NCBI RefSeq assembly: GCF_028807635.1
Contig: NZ_JARBAX010000002.1
Coordinates: 1,178,001-1,242,000, forward strand
DNA: 64,000 nucleotides
Reading direction: 5' to 3'
DNA from: Streptomyces spiramyceticus
GTDB lineage: Bacteria > Actinomycetota > Actinomycetes > Streptomycetales > Streptomycetaceae
Part shown: one piece after another, positions 1 to 20,627 of the stretch
Layout: every line of letters starts with the position of its first letter
Position numbering within the stretch: position 1 is the first letter of the stretch
Translations under genes and position numbers: made by a program
Notes under the pieces: generated by a model
Told to the model about the DNA's origin: nothing
Databases searched by the model: none
What the model saw: only the letters and a program-made list of their open reading frames with translations

Positions 1-1233
1 GCTGCGGGTGGCCTGCACCGTGGGGGAGAGCTGCAGCCCGTTGACGTTGCCGGGCTCCGGTTTGGCCTGCATCAGAAAGTGCAGGACCCCGTCGAACTCC
101 CGCGCCAGGATGCCGAGCAGCCCCACCTCGGGCTGCACGATGATCGGCTGGACGCGGGCGACCGGGTCGGCGTCCGAGCTGGTGCGCAGCCCTTCCACGG
201 AGAAGAAGCGACCCGTCTCGTGCCGCAGGTCGCCGGTGCCCGGCTCGAAGGACCACCGCCGGAGCCGGTCGAACGGGATCGGCTCGACGTGGAAGCGGTG
301 CGCCCGGCGGTACGCCTCCAGCCAGCGGGGCACGTCCGCCAGCGAGGTGACCGGACTGTCGAGCGTGTCGGCGGAGAGCAGCACCCGTTCCGCGGTGCGC
401 CGGTGGCCGGCGTATTCGACCGTGCCGACGTCCCCGGGGCGGACCCGCCGGACGCCGCGCGTCCCGGTCGAGAGCAGCGGCGCGAGCGTGTCCACCAGGG
501 CTCCGCACACCTCCGCGGTCCGCTGGTACGGGAAGAAGTGGCCGCCGGGGAAGGTCCGCATCTCGGCGCCGGCCGCCGCCACCTCGTGCCAGGCCGCCGC
601 CTCGGCCGCGGTCACAGTGGGGTCGTCGGCACCGGTGAACACGGTGAGGGGGCAGTCCAGGGGCGCCCCCGGACGGTGGGTGTAGGTCCCCACGGCCCGG
701 TAGTCGTTGCGGATCGCGGGCAGCACCAGCTGGAGCAGCTCCGGATCGGCGAACACTTGGCTGTCGGTGCCGTCGAGCGTGCGGAGTTCCTCGACCAGCC
801 GGTCGTCGTCGTAGAGGTGCACGGTCATCGGTCGGTCCGAGGCGGGGGCCCGGCGTCCGGAGACCACCAGGCGCACCGGGGCCGCTCCCCGCTGCTGGAG
901 CACGCGGGCGACCTCGTACGCGACCAGCGCGCCCATGCTGTGCCCGAACAGCACCACAGGGGGCCCGGCCCGTGTCTCCAGCATGTCGGCCAGGGGCTTG
1001 GCCAGGCCCTCGATGGTGTCGATCAGAGGCTCGCTCCTGCGGTCCTGGCGTCCGGGGTACTGGACGGCAGACACCTCGATTCTGTCGGGCAGTTGCCGGG
1101 TGAACGGCAGGAAGGAACTCGCCGAGCCGCCCGCGTGTGGGAAGCACACCAGCCGCACGGCGGGCGACGCGGAAGGCTGGTACCGGCGGAGCCAAAGGTC
1201 ACGCGGGTCCACGGATGCGGACATCAACGTCAT
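1..1233 (-). CDS. Type II thioesterase fused to NDP-hexose 2,3-dehydratase (partial, runs off the left edge)
   Basis: One open frame of 411 codons runs from an ATG at 1233 to the window edge. Residues 1 to about 250 are a type II thioesterase like TylO: GHSMGA nucleophile elbow, TGADDP acid region and GGHFFP histidine. This editing enzyme removes stalled acyl chains from PKS carrier proteins. From about residue 275 the protein becomes an NDP-hexose 2,3-dehydratase (EryBVI/TylX3 type), with HFHVEPIPFDRL-like, FFSVEGLR, QPEVGLLGIL and QLSPTVQATRS blocks. That enzyme opens the 2-deoxysugar pathway, for example to mycarose. The start ATG overlaps the stop of the 4,6-dehydratase gene (ATGA), so translation is probably coupled. 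Both ends are in the same frame and my translation meets no stop. The fusion is unusual because the two activities are normally separate proteins. The C-terminal half of the dehydratase is outside the window. Confidence 0.85.
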   Translation of the reverse strand, partial: MTLMSASVDPRDLWLRRYQPSASPAVRLVCFPHAGGSASSFLPFTRQLPDRIEVSAVQYPGRQDRRSEPLIDTIEGLAKPLADMLETRAGPPVVLFGHSMGALVAYEVARVLQQRGAAPVRLVVSGRRAPASDRPMTVHLYDDDRLVEELRTLDGTDSQVFADPELLQLVLPAIRNDYRAVGTYTHRPGAPLDCPLTVFTGADDPTVTAAEAAAWHEVAAAGAEMRTFPGGHFFPYQRTAEVCGALVDTLAPLLSTGTRGVRRVRPGDVGTVEYAGHRRTAERVLLSADTLDSPVTSLADVPRWLEAYRRAHRFHVEPIPFDRLRRWSFEPGTGDLRHETGRFFSVEGLRTSSDADPVARVQPIIVQPEVGLLGILAREFDGVLHFLMQAKPEPGNVNGLQLSPTVQATRS

Positions 1234-2267
1234 CGTCCCCTCTTCACAGGCGTCCACCACGCGTGGTTCTCCCGGTACCAGCGCACGGTCTGCTCCAGTC
1301 CCTCGTCGATGGTGATCCGCGGCGCGTATCCCAACTCGGTGGCGATCTTGGTGTAGTCGACGGAGTAGCGCTGGTCGTGGCCCTTGCGGTCCGGCACCTG
1401 CCGCACCGCCGACCAGTCGGCTCCGCACAGCTTCAGCAGACGTTCGGTGAGCTCGACGTTGGTCAGCTCGGCGCCGCCGCCGATGTTGTAGACCTCGCCG
1501 GGGCGACCGCCCCGGGCCACCAGGGCGATGCCCCGGCAGTGGTCGTTCACGTGCAGCCAGTCGCGCCGGTTGCCGCCGTCCCCGTACAGCGGGACGGTCC
1601 TGCCGTCGAGCAGGTTGCTGGTGAACAGCGGGATGATCTTTTCCGGGTACTGGTACGGCCCGTAGTTGTTGGAACAACGGGTGACGCACACCGGCAGCCC
1701 GTGCGTGCGGTGGTAGGCCAGTGCCAGCAGGTCGGAGGACGCCTTGGAGGCCGCATAGGGGGAGTTGGGGCTCAGCGGGTGGTCCTCGGGCCACGACCCC
1801 ACCGGGATCGAGCCGTAGACCTCGTCCGTGGAAACGTGCACGAACAGGCCGGGGCGTATGGCCAGCGCCTCCTGGAGGAGGACCTGGGTGCCCAGCACAT
1901 TGGTGCGCACGAAGGCGTCGGCGTCGTCGATCGACCGGTCCACGTGCGACTCGGCCGCGAAGTGCACCACCAGATCGACCCCCGCCATGGCCTGGGCGAC
2001 TGCGCTGCGGTCGCAGATGTCCCCCTGGAAGATCCGCAGCCGGGGACAGTCGCCCACCGGGGCCAGATTGGCCAGGTTGCCCGCGTAGGTGAGCGCGTCG
2101 AGCACCCTCACCTCGGGCTTGCCGAACTCCGGCAGCGAGCCGTCCAGCAGGGCGTTCACGAAGCGCGAGCCGATGAAGCCGGCGCCTCCGGTGACGAGGA
2201 TACGGGCCGGCTGCCGACCGTCGGCGAAGCGGGTGGGCCGGTGCGGGGACTCATGCGGCGCCTGCAT
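1230..2267 (-). CDS. tylA2: dTDP-glucose 4,6-dehydratase
   Basis: This 345-residue protein converts dTDP-glucose to dTDP-4-keto-6-deoxyglucose, the branch point for the macrolide sugars. The sequence has the NAD-binding TGGAGFIG block (about residues 26-33), the catalytic TDE (147-149) and YAASK (171-175) of the short-chain dehydrogenase fold, and RCSNNYGPYQ, typical of RmlB/TylA2/DesIV. It overlaps the upstream thymidylyltransferase by 17 bases and the downstream thioesterase start by 4 bases, so it lies inside a tightly coupled minus-strand operon. The first 20 residues are poorly conserved in this family, so the true start could be a little further in. Gene order with its neighbours is that of the tylIBA region. 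Confidence 0.93.
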   Translation of the reverse strand: MQAPHESPHRPTRFADGRQPARILVTGGAGFIGSRFVNALLDGSLPEFGKPEVRVLDALTYAGNLANLAPVGDCPRLRIFQGDICDRSAVAQAMAGVDLVVHFAAESHVDRSIDDADAFVRTNVLGTQVLLQEALAIRPGLFVHVSTDEVYGSIPVGSWPEDHPLSPNSPYAASKASSDLLALAYHRTHGLPVCVTRCSNNYGPYQYPEKIIPLFTSNLLDGRTVPLYGDGGNRRDWLHVNDHCRGIALVARGGRPGEVYNIGGGAELTNVELTERLLKLCGADWSAVRQVPDRKGHDQRYSVDYTKIATELGYAPRITIDEGLEQTVRWYRENHAWWTPVKRGR

Positions 2268-3159
2268 GGGTGGCCACCTCCATCAGGTAGGCGCCGTATC
2301 CGGAGGTGCCCAGCTCGCGGCCGAGCCAGTAGAGGGTGTCGGCGTCGATGAAGCCCATGCGCAGGGCGATCTCCTCGATGCAGGCGATCCGTACTCCCTG
2401 GCGTTGTTCGAGGAGTTGGACGTACTGGCCGCCCTGGAGGAGGGAGTCGTGGGTGCCCATGTCGAGCCAGGCGAAGCCGTGGCCCAGTTCGATCAGCCGG
2501 GCGCGTTTCTGCTCCAGGTAGACCTGGTTGACGTCGGTGATTTCGAGTTCGCCGCGTGCGGAGGGCCGGATGTTCTTGGCGATGTCGACGACGTCGTTGT
2601 CGTAGAGGTAGAGGCCGGTGACGGCGAGGTTGGAGCGGGGCCGGGCGGGTTTCTCCTCCAGGGACAGCAGCATGCCCTGGTCGTCGATCTCGCCGACGCC
2701 GTAGCGCTGCGGGTCGCTGACCGGGTAGCCGAACAGTACACAGCCGTCGAGGTGGCGGATGCTGCCCCGGAGTACGGAGGAGAAGCCGGGGCCGTGGAAG
2801 ATGTTGTCGCCCAGGATGAGCGCGACCGGGGAGTCACCGATGTGGTCGGTGCCGATGGTGAGGGCCTGGGCTATGCCCTGGGGCTCGGGCTGTTCGGCGT
2901 AGGTGATGTCCAGGCCGAGCCGGGAGCCGTCGCCCAGCAGTTGCTGGAAGAGTTCGATGTGCTGGGTGGAGGAGATGACGAGGATCTCGCGGATGCCGCC
3001 CAGCATCAGGACGGACAGCGGGTAGTAGATCATCGGCTTGTCGTAGACGGGCAGCAGTTGCTTGGACAGCGTGCCGGTCAAGGGGCGCAGGCGGGTGCCT
3101 CCGCCGCCCGCGAGGATGATCCCTTTCATTCCGGAACGCCCTGACATGACCTCGGTCAT
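2251..3159 (-). CDS. tylA1: Glucose-1-phosphate thymidylyltransferase
   Basis: This 302-residue protein makes dTDP-glucose from glucose-1-phosphate and dTTP, the first step for all sugars of the cluster. The nucleotide-binding motif LAGGGGTRLRPLT is at residues 16-28. YDKPMIYYPL, GDNIFHG and the EITDVN block are typical of RmlA/TylA1/DesIII. The start at 3159 is chosen because GGAG sits 7 bases ahead of it and its ATG overlaps the stop of the aminotransferase gene (ATGA). A second methionine at residue 11 (MKGIILAGG) is where many homologues begin. The gene is coupled to both neighbours. Confidence 0.94.
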   Translation of the reverse strand: MTEVMSGRSGMKGIILAGGGGTRLRPLTGTLSKQLLPVYDKPMIYYPLSVLMLGGIREILVISSTQHIELFQQLLGDGSRLGLDITYAEQPEPQGIAQALTIGTDHIGDSPVALILGDNIFHGPGFSSVLRGSIRHLDGCVLFGYPVSDPQRYGVGEIDDQGMLLSLEEKPARPRSNLAVTGLYLYDNDVVDIAKNIRPSARGELEITDVNQVYLEQKRARLIELGHGFAWLDMGTHDSLLQGGQYVQLLEQRQGVRIACIEEIALRMGFIDADTLYWLGRELGTSGYGAYLMEVATHAGAA

Positions 3160-4355
3160 CGTTTCTCCGTCGCTAGAGGAAAACGCTGGCCGTCCGGCGT
3201 CGTGCGCGGCGTGCGCGGCGTGCCGTCCGGCGTCGGGTACGCCGCCAGCCCCGCGGCCGCCGCCCGGACCGCCGCCACGACGGCACGGGACTCGTCGTCC
3301 CCGAGGTGCGGTCCCAGGGGAAGGCTGAGGCTCTGCGCCGCCAGGCGTTCACTGCGCGGGTGGGCCCCGGCCGGAGCCCCGGCCGGGGCGTCGGCGTAGG
3401 CCGGGGACCGGTGCGGCGGTACGGGGTAGTGGATCAGGGTCTGAACCCCGGCCCGCTCGAGCCGGCGGCGCAGCTCGTCGCGTTCCGCGCAGCGGATCAC
3501 GTACAGGTGCCACGCCGGGTCGGCCCAGCGAGCGGTGACGGGGACGGCGATCTGCGGAAGGGAACCCAGGGCCCGGGTGTAGCGTTCGGCCGTGCGCGCC
3601 CGGCGGGCGTTCCACGCGTCGAGCCGCGGCAGCTTGGCGCGCAGCACGGCGGCCTGGAGCTCGTCGAGCCGGGAGTTGGTCGCCCGCACCTCGTGCCGGT
3701 ACTTCTCCCGGGAGCCGCAGTTGCGCAGCAGCCGGATCCGATCGGCCACTCCGGCGTCCCGGGTGACCACCGCGCCGCCGTCGCCCATGGCGCCGAGGTT
3801 CTTGCCGGGGTAGAAGCTGAACGCGACCACGTGGCCCGAGCCGATCCGGCGGCCCCGGTAACGGGCGCCGTGCGCCTGCGCGGCGTCCTCGACCACGGCC
3901 AGGCCGTGCCGTTCGGCGACCGCCAGCAGCGGGTCCAGATCGGCCGGGTGTCCGTGCAGATGTACGGGCATCAGGGCCTTGGTGCGAGGGGTGACGGCCG
4001 CCTCCACCAGCGCCGGGTCCAGGGAAAGCCCGTCCGGCGTCGGATCGACGGCCACCGGCTGCGCCCCGGTGGCGGACACGGCCAGCCAGGTCCCGATGAA
4101 GGTGTGTGCGGGCACCACCACCTCGTCCCCGGGACCGATGTCCAGCGCGCGCAGGGACAGCTCCAGCGCGTCGCAGCCACTGCCGACCGCCACGCAGTGG
4201 CCGTTGTCGCAGTACGCGGCGAACTCCTCCTCGAAACCCTCCAGTTCAGCGCCGAGCAGATAGCGGCCGGAGGCGGACACCCGCTGGAGGGCCGCGTCGA
4301 TGTCGGCCCGCAACTCCCGGTAGCCGGCGCCTGCGTCGAGGAAGGGGATTGTCAT
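3156..4355 (-). CDS. tylB: TylB-type TDP-3-keto-6-deoxyhexose 3-aminotransferase
   Basis: This 399-residue PLP-dependent DegT/DnrJ/EryC1/StrS-family enzyme has the start MTIPFLD, the EDAAQAHGA block (about 156-164) and the PLP lysine in FYPGKNLGAMGD (K185). It should transaminate TDP-3-keto-6-deoxyglucose at C3 on the way to TDP-mycaminose. The mycaminose assignment, rather than desosamine, rests on the adjacent 3,4-ketoisomerase and on the absence of DesI/DesII-type deoxygenation genes in the window. The open frame extends upstream through the ketoisomerase gene, but the real start is the ATG at 4355 because it overlaps that gene's stop (ATGA) and matches the family N-terminus. The C-terminal 40 residues are Ala/Pro/Thr-rich and low in complexity. 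Confidence 0.92.
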   Translation of the reverse strand: MTIPFLDAGAGYRELRADIDAALQRVSASGRYLLGAELEGFEEEFAAYCDNGHCVAVGSGCDALELSLRALDIGPGDEVVVPAHTFIGTWLAVSATGAQPVAVDPTPDGLSLDPALVEAAVTPRTKALMPVHLHGHPADLDPLLAVAERHGLAVVEDAAQAHGARYRGRRIGSGHVVAFSFYPGKNLGAMGDGGAVVTRDAGVADRIRLLRNCGSREKYRHEVRATNSRLDELQAAVLRAKLPRLDAWNARRARTAERYTRALGSLPQIAVPVTARWADPAWHLYVIRCAERDELRRRLERAGVQTLIHYPVPPHRSPAYADAPAGAPAGAHPRSERLAAQSLSLPLGPHLGDDESRAVVAAVRAAAAGLAAYPTPDGTPRTPRTTPDGQRFPLATEKR

Positions 4356-4807
4356 GTGAGGCTCCGTGCGTCGTGCAGGAAGGTGTCGTAGTCGCGGTAG
4401 TAGTCGGATTCTTCGTAGTGCTGTGAGGCGAGGACGAGGGCGACGGTGTCGGGGGCGAAGTCTTTGAGGACGCGCCAGACCATGGGGCCGATGCAGAGTC
4501 CGGCTCCGGGTTCGTCGAGGCGGTAGGTGGCGTGCTGGAAGCCGTCGTCGAGGGTGATGGAGAAGGCGCCGTGGACGGCGATGACGAGTTGTTCCAGGGT
4601 GCGGTGTGCGTGCAGGCCGCGTGGGGGTGAGGACTGGGTCTGGCCGTGCATGTAGTAGACGCGTTGGACGGGGAAGTCCACGGTCACGCCGGACTCGACC
4701 ACGGACAGGCTGCCGCGCGGGTCGATGTGCTGCTCGAGCCTGATCAGCCGGCACGGCTTGATCCTGCCGACCCGCCGGGCGGGAGGCTCGGCTGTGTTCT
4801 CGGCGAT
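4352..4807 (-). CDS. TDP-4-keto-6-deoxyglucose 3,4-ketoisomerase (cupin, Tyl1a/FdtA type)
   Basis: This small cupin enzyme isomerises TDP-4-keto-6-deoxyglucose to the 3-keto sugar needed by the aminotransferase. Key motifs are HIDPRGSLSVVE near the N-terminus, RGLHAHRTLEQ, GAGLCIGPMVWR and ESDYYRDYDTFL at the end, as in Tyl1a and FdtA. The first ordinary start codon is a GTG at 4702, but the conserved HIDPRGSL block lies upstream of it in the same frame. There is no ATG, GTG or TTG there. An in-frame ATC at 4807 has AAGGAG 7 bases before it, so translation may begin at ATC (151 residues). If GTG 4702 is used, the protein has 116 residues and loses part of the fold. The gene ends in an ATGA overlap with the aminotransferase. 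Confidence 0.82.
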   Translation of the reverse strand: MAENTAEPPARRVGRIKPCRLIRLEQHIDPRGSLSVVESGVTVDFPVQRVYYMHGQTQSSPPRGLHAHRTLEQLVIAVHGAFSITLDDGFQHATYRLDEPGAGLCIGPMVWRVLKDFAPDTVALVLASQHYEESDYYRDYDTFLHDARSLT

Positions 4808-4886
4808 GGCGGCGCTCCTTATCGGGCGGTCGTGAGGTCCACGGCCGGCTCGGGACGGCCCTGGCCCGGGGACGGAACCCTCGGGT

Positions 4887-6098
4887 TCAGTTCCAGTCGA
4901 CGCGGACGGGCAGGTACTTCGGAGTGAGCTGGTCGGCCTCGTAGAACAGCGTGTTTTCGTGGTCGATGCGGAAGCCGTCGACCCGCTCCAGGAGGAGTTC
5001 GAGCATGACCTTGCCCTCTAGGCGGGCCAGGGCGGCGCCCAGGCAGTGGTGGATGCCGTGGCCGAAGGCCATGTGCCGGGTGCCGTCCGAGCGGCGGATG
5101 TCGAAGGTGTCCGGGTCGGGGAAGTGCCGGGGGTCCCGGTTGGCGGACTGGCTCCACGCGATCACCATCTGGCCCTTCTCCATGAGCGGGCCGAGGATGG
5201 TGGTGTCCTGCTTGACGAAGCGGAAGATGTTGTTGAAGGGGCTGCGGTAGCGCAGTGTCTCCTCGATCGCGCCGGGCACCAGCGTGCGATCGGCCCGCAG
5301 GTCTTCCAGTGCCTGCGGGTTCTCCTCCAGGACGAGGAAGAGGTTGCTGAGCAGGGTGCTGGAGGAGACGTGCCCGGCGGTCAGCAGCAGCGCGACGATG
5401 TTGACGATCTCGACATCGGTCAGCCGGCGGCCGTCCTGCTCGGCCTGGACCAGACCGCTGATCAAGTCGTCGGCCGGGGCTTCCCGCTTGGCGTGGATCT
5501 GTTCCAGGAGGTAGTCGGTCATCTCCTTGAGCGCGGGCGCGATCGTCTCGGTGAAGTTGTCCGGGAGGTTCGGGTACTCCAGGCCCTCGTTCGTCAGCAG
5601 GGTGTCGACCCACTCCCGGAACAGGTCCCGGTCGCCGGTGGGTACGCCCAGCAGTTCGGCGATCACGATGACCGGCAGTGCGTAGGAGAGGTCGCCGACG
5701 GCATCGATGACGTTCTGTTCCCGTACCTTGTCCAGGAGTTCCTCGGTGATCGCGCGCACCCTGGGTTCCAGCCGGGCGATCCGCCGGGGAGTGAAGGCCT
5801 GGCTCACGAGCTTGCGCATCGGTCCGTGCGCGGGCGGGTCCAGCGCGCCGATCGTGCCCGGCCCGATGATCATTTCCAGCTCGGGCGGCGTCGGCATCAC
5901 CATGTTGAAGTCCGACGAGAAGAACTGCGGGTTGTTCGACACCGTCACGTAGTCGTCGTAACCGAAGACCTGCCACGCCTGCCGGCCCTCGTCCCAGAAC
6001 ACCGGATGACGTGTCCTGTTGAAAGCGAACCAGTCCAGCAGCCCCCGGGCATCCGCATCCTTGCTCAACTCCATCGGTCCCGACACAGCCTCACCCAT
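4887..6098 (-). CDS. tylI: Cytochrome P450, TylI-type macrolide side-chain oxidase candidate
   Basis: This 403-residue soluble P450 has the heme loop FGHGIHHCLGAALARLE near the C-terminus, EETLRYRSP (ExxR) and an I-helix reading LTAGHVSSST. In that helix the usual acid-threonine pair (AGxE-T) is replaced by V-S. Similar I-helices occur in P450s of reduced polyketide pathways, but I cannot align them here. The position at the head of a tylIBA-like operon argues for oxidation of the C6 ethyl branch to an aldehyde, the role of TylI in tylosin. The ATG at 6098 is chosen because AAGGAG lies 8 bases upstream. The frame is open further upstream, but only through repeat DNA. Specificity is inferred from context; another ring hydroxylation is possible. 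Confidence 0.85.
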   Translation of the reverse strand: MGEAVSGPMELSKDADARGLLDWFAFNRTRHPVFWDEGRQAWQVFGYDDYVTVSNNPQFFSSDFNMVMPTPPELEMIIGPGTIGALDPPAHGPMRKLVSQAFTPRRIARLEPRVRAITEELLDKVREQNVIDAVGDLSYALPVIVIAELLGVPTGDRDLFREWVDTLLTNEGLEYPNLPDNFTETIAPALKEMTDYLLEQIHAKREAPADDLISGLVQAEQDGRRLTDVEIVNIVALLLTAGHVSSSTLLSNLFLVLEENPQALEDLRADRTLVPGAIEETLRYRSPFNNIFRFVKQDTTILGPLMEKGQMVIAWSQSANRDPRHFPDPDTFDIRRSDGTRHMAFGHGIHHCLGAALARLEGKVMLELLLERVDGFRIDHENTLFYEADQLTPKYLPVRVDWN

Positions 6099-6206
6099 CA
6101 GTCGAACTCCTTGAAAATCGGTGTGCGGACCGAACGCGCGACACGGCAGTATCGGTCCCTCGATCCCGGCAGAGCTTATGAATCGGTGAAGAACGCCAGC
6201 AAGGCG

Positions 6207-6758
6207 GACCTGACACAATGACTCCCCGTCCGGGGAACCTTGTCGAGATGCCGCTCGGGAGCGGACGGAGCGGCGCGGGGAACCTGACATATTCACCGCG
6301 GGGCGGTTGTGCCGAGCCGACCCGGTGCTGAAAGCTTCGCGGTTCACCTGGGAGATCACGTGCGCGTTCACCCAGGAGTTCGCGTGCACGTTCATGTGCG
6401 AGTTCATGTGTCAGAGGATTCGCGAAGGAGTTCGCGGAATTCCGCACCGAGGCCCAGCCAGGGGCAGGGGGCTGGGGCAAGGCAGGGGCCAGGTCGGGGA
6501 AATGCCGGGTGACCGCGTGAGCGGGCCGTCGGCCCTTGGGGCGCAGGCCGTGAGTCACTGCACCCGACCGGGCGCCGGCGCCGACTCCGGCCCCGGCGGG
6601 CGGGGTGCTTGCGCGCAGTCGCCGCAGCTCGGCAATACAGACCTGACACAATGCCGCTCCCTTTTCGCCGGAAAGCCTTCCGGAAGATCCCAGTCCACAG
6701 TCGTCGGCGACCCGTGTCATGAGAATCCGCGGCGAATCCGCGGAACTTGACACAATTG
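6207..6758 (+). promoter_or_regulatory. Four dispersed copies of a RACYTGACAYAATG motif
   Basis: Direct copies are at 6207-6220 and 6640-6653 (identical, GACCTGACACAATG), 6281-6294 (AACCTGACATATTC) and 6744-6757 (AACTTGACACAATT). All are in the same orientation and confined to this intergenic region as far as I can see by eye. They could be binding sites for a pathway activator, or degenerate promoter elements. Confidence 0.5.
6342..6413 (+). repeat. Six tandem imperfect 12-bp repeats
   Basis: Six consecutive units of 12 bases follow the pattern GTTCAYSTGSGA: 6342-6353, 6354-6365, 6366-6377, 6378-6389, 6390-6401 and 6402-6413. Each unit starts with GTTC or GATC. Related GTTCGCG words continue to about 6440. 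The array lies upstream of both divergent operons. The periodic array makes the minus-strand frame look like a protein rich in MN, VN and AN, which is an artefact of the repeat. Confidence 0.85.
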
Positions 6759-6868
6759 ATTGCCGTTCGTTGGTCGTTCCTGTCGCCCAACTGTTCGTCC
6801 GCTGTACGCTCGTGAAGATCCAGAAACGGCAGAACATTCCGCGACATGGCATGGCGAGCATATGAGGG

Positions 6869-20554
<13,686 letters not shown>

Positions 20555-20627
20555 GCCGGACCGCGCCGCGCGCCGGCTGCTGAACCGCTCCGCACCCTGA
20601 CCCATGACATGACGCATGAGGAGAACC

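Larger units (their letters stand above)
6099..6868. promoter_or_regulatory. Divergent control region between P450 operon and PKS genes
   Basis: This 770-bp non-coding stretch must carry promoters for both the minus-strand sugar/P450 operon and the plus-strand PKS operon. It contains six tandem 12-mers (6342-6413) and four direct copies of a motif close to RACYTGACAYAATG at 6207, 6281, 6640 and 6744. The last copy includes a TTGACA hexamer (6747-6752) that could serve as a -35 box, although no clear -10 box follows at 17 bases. No regulator gene is in the window, so the repeats are candidate operator sites for a regulator encoded elsewhere. Confidence 0.6.

Noticed and set aside
6099..6407. 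N-terminal extension of the P450 to an ATG at 6407
   Set aside because: The extension is translated repeat DNA, while an ATG at 6098 has an ideal ribosome site and matches the family start.
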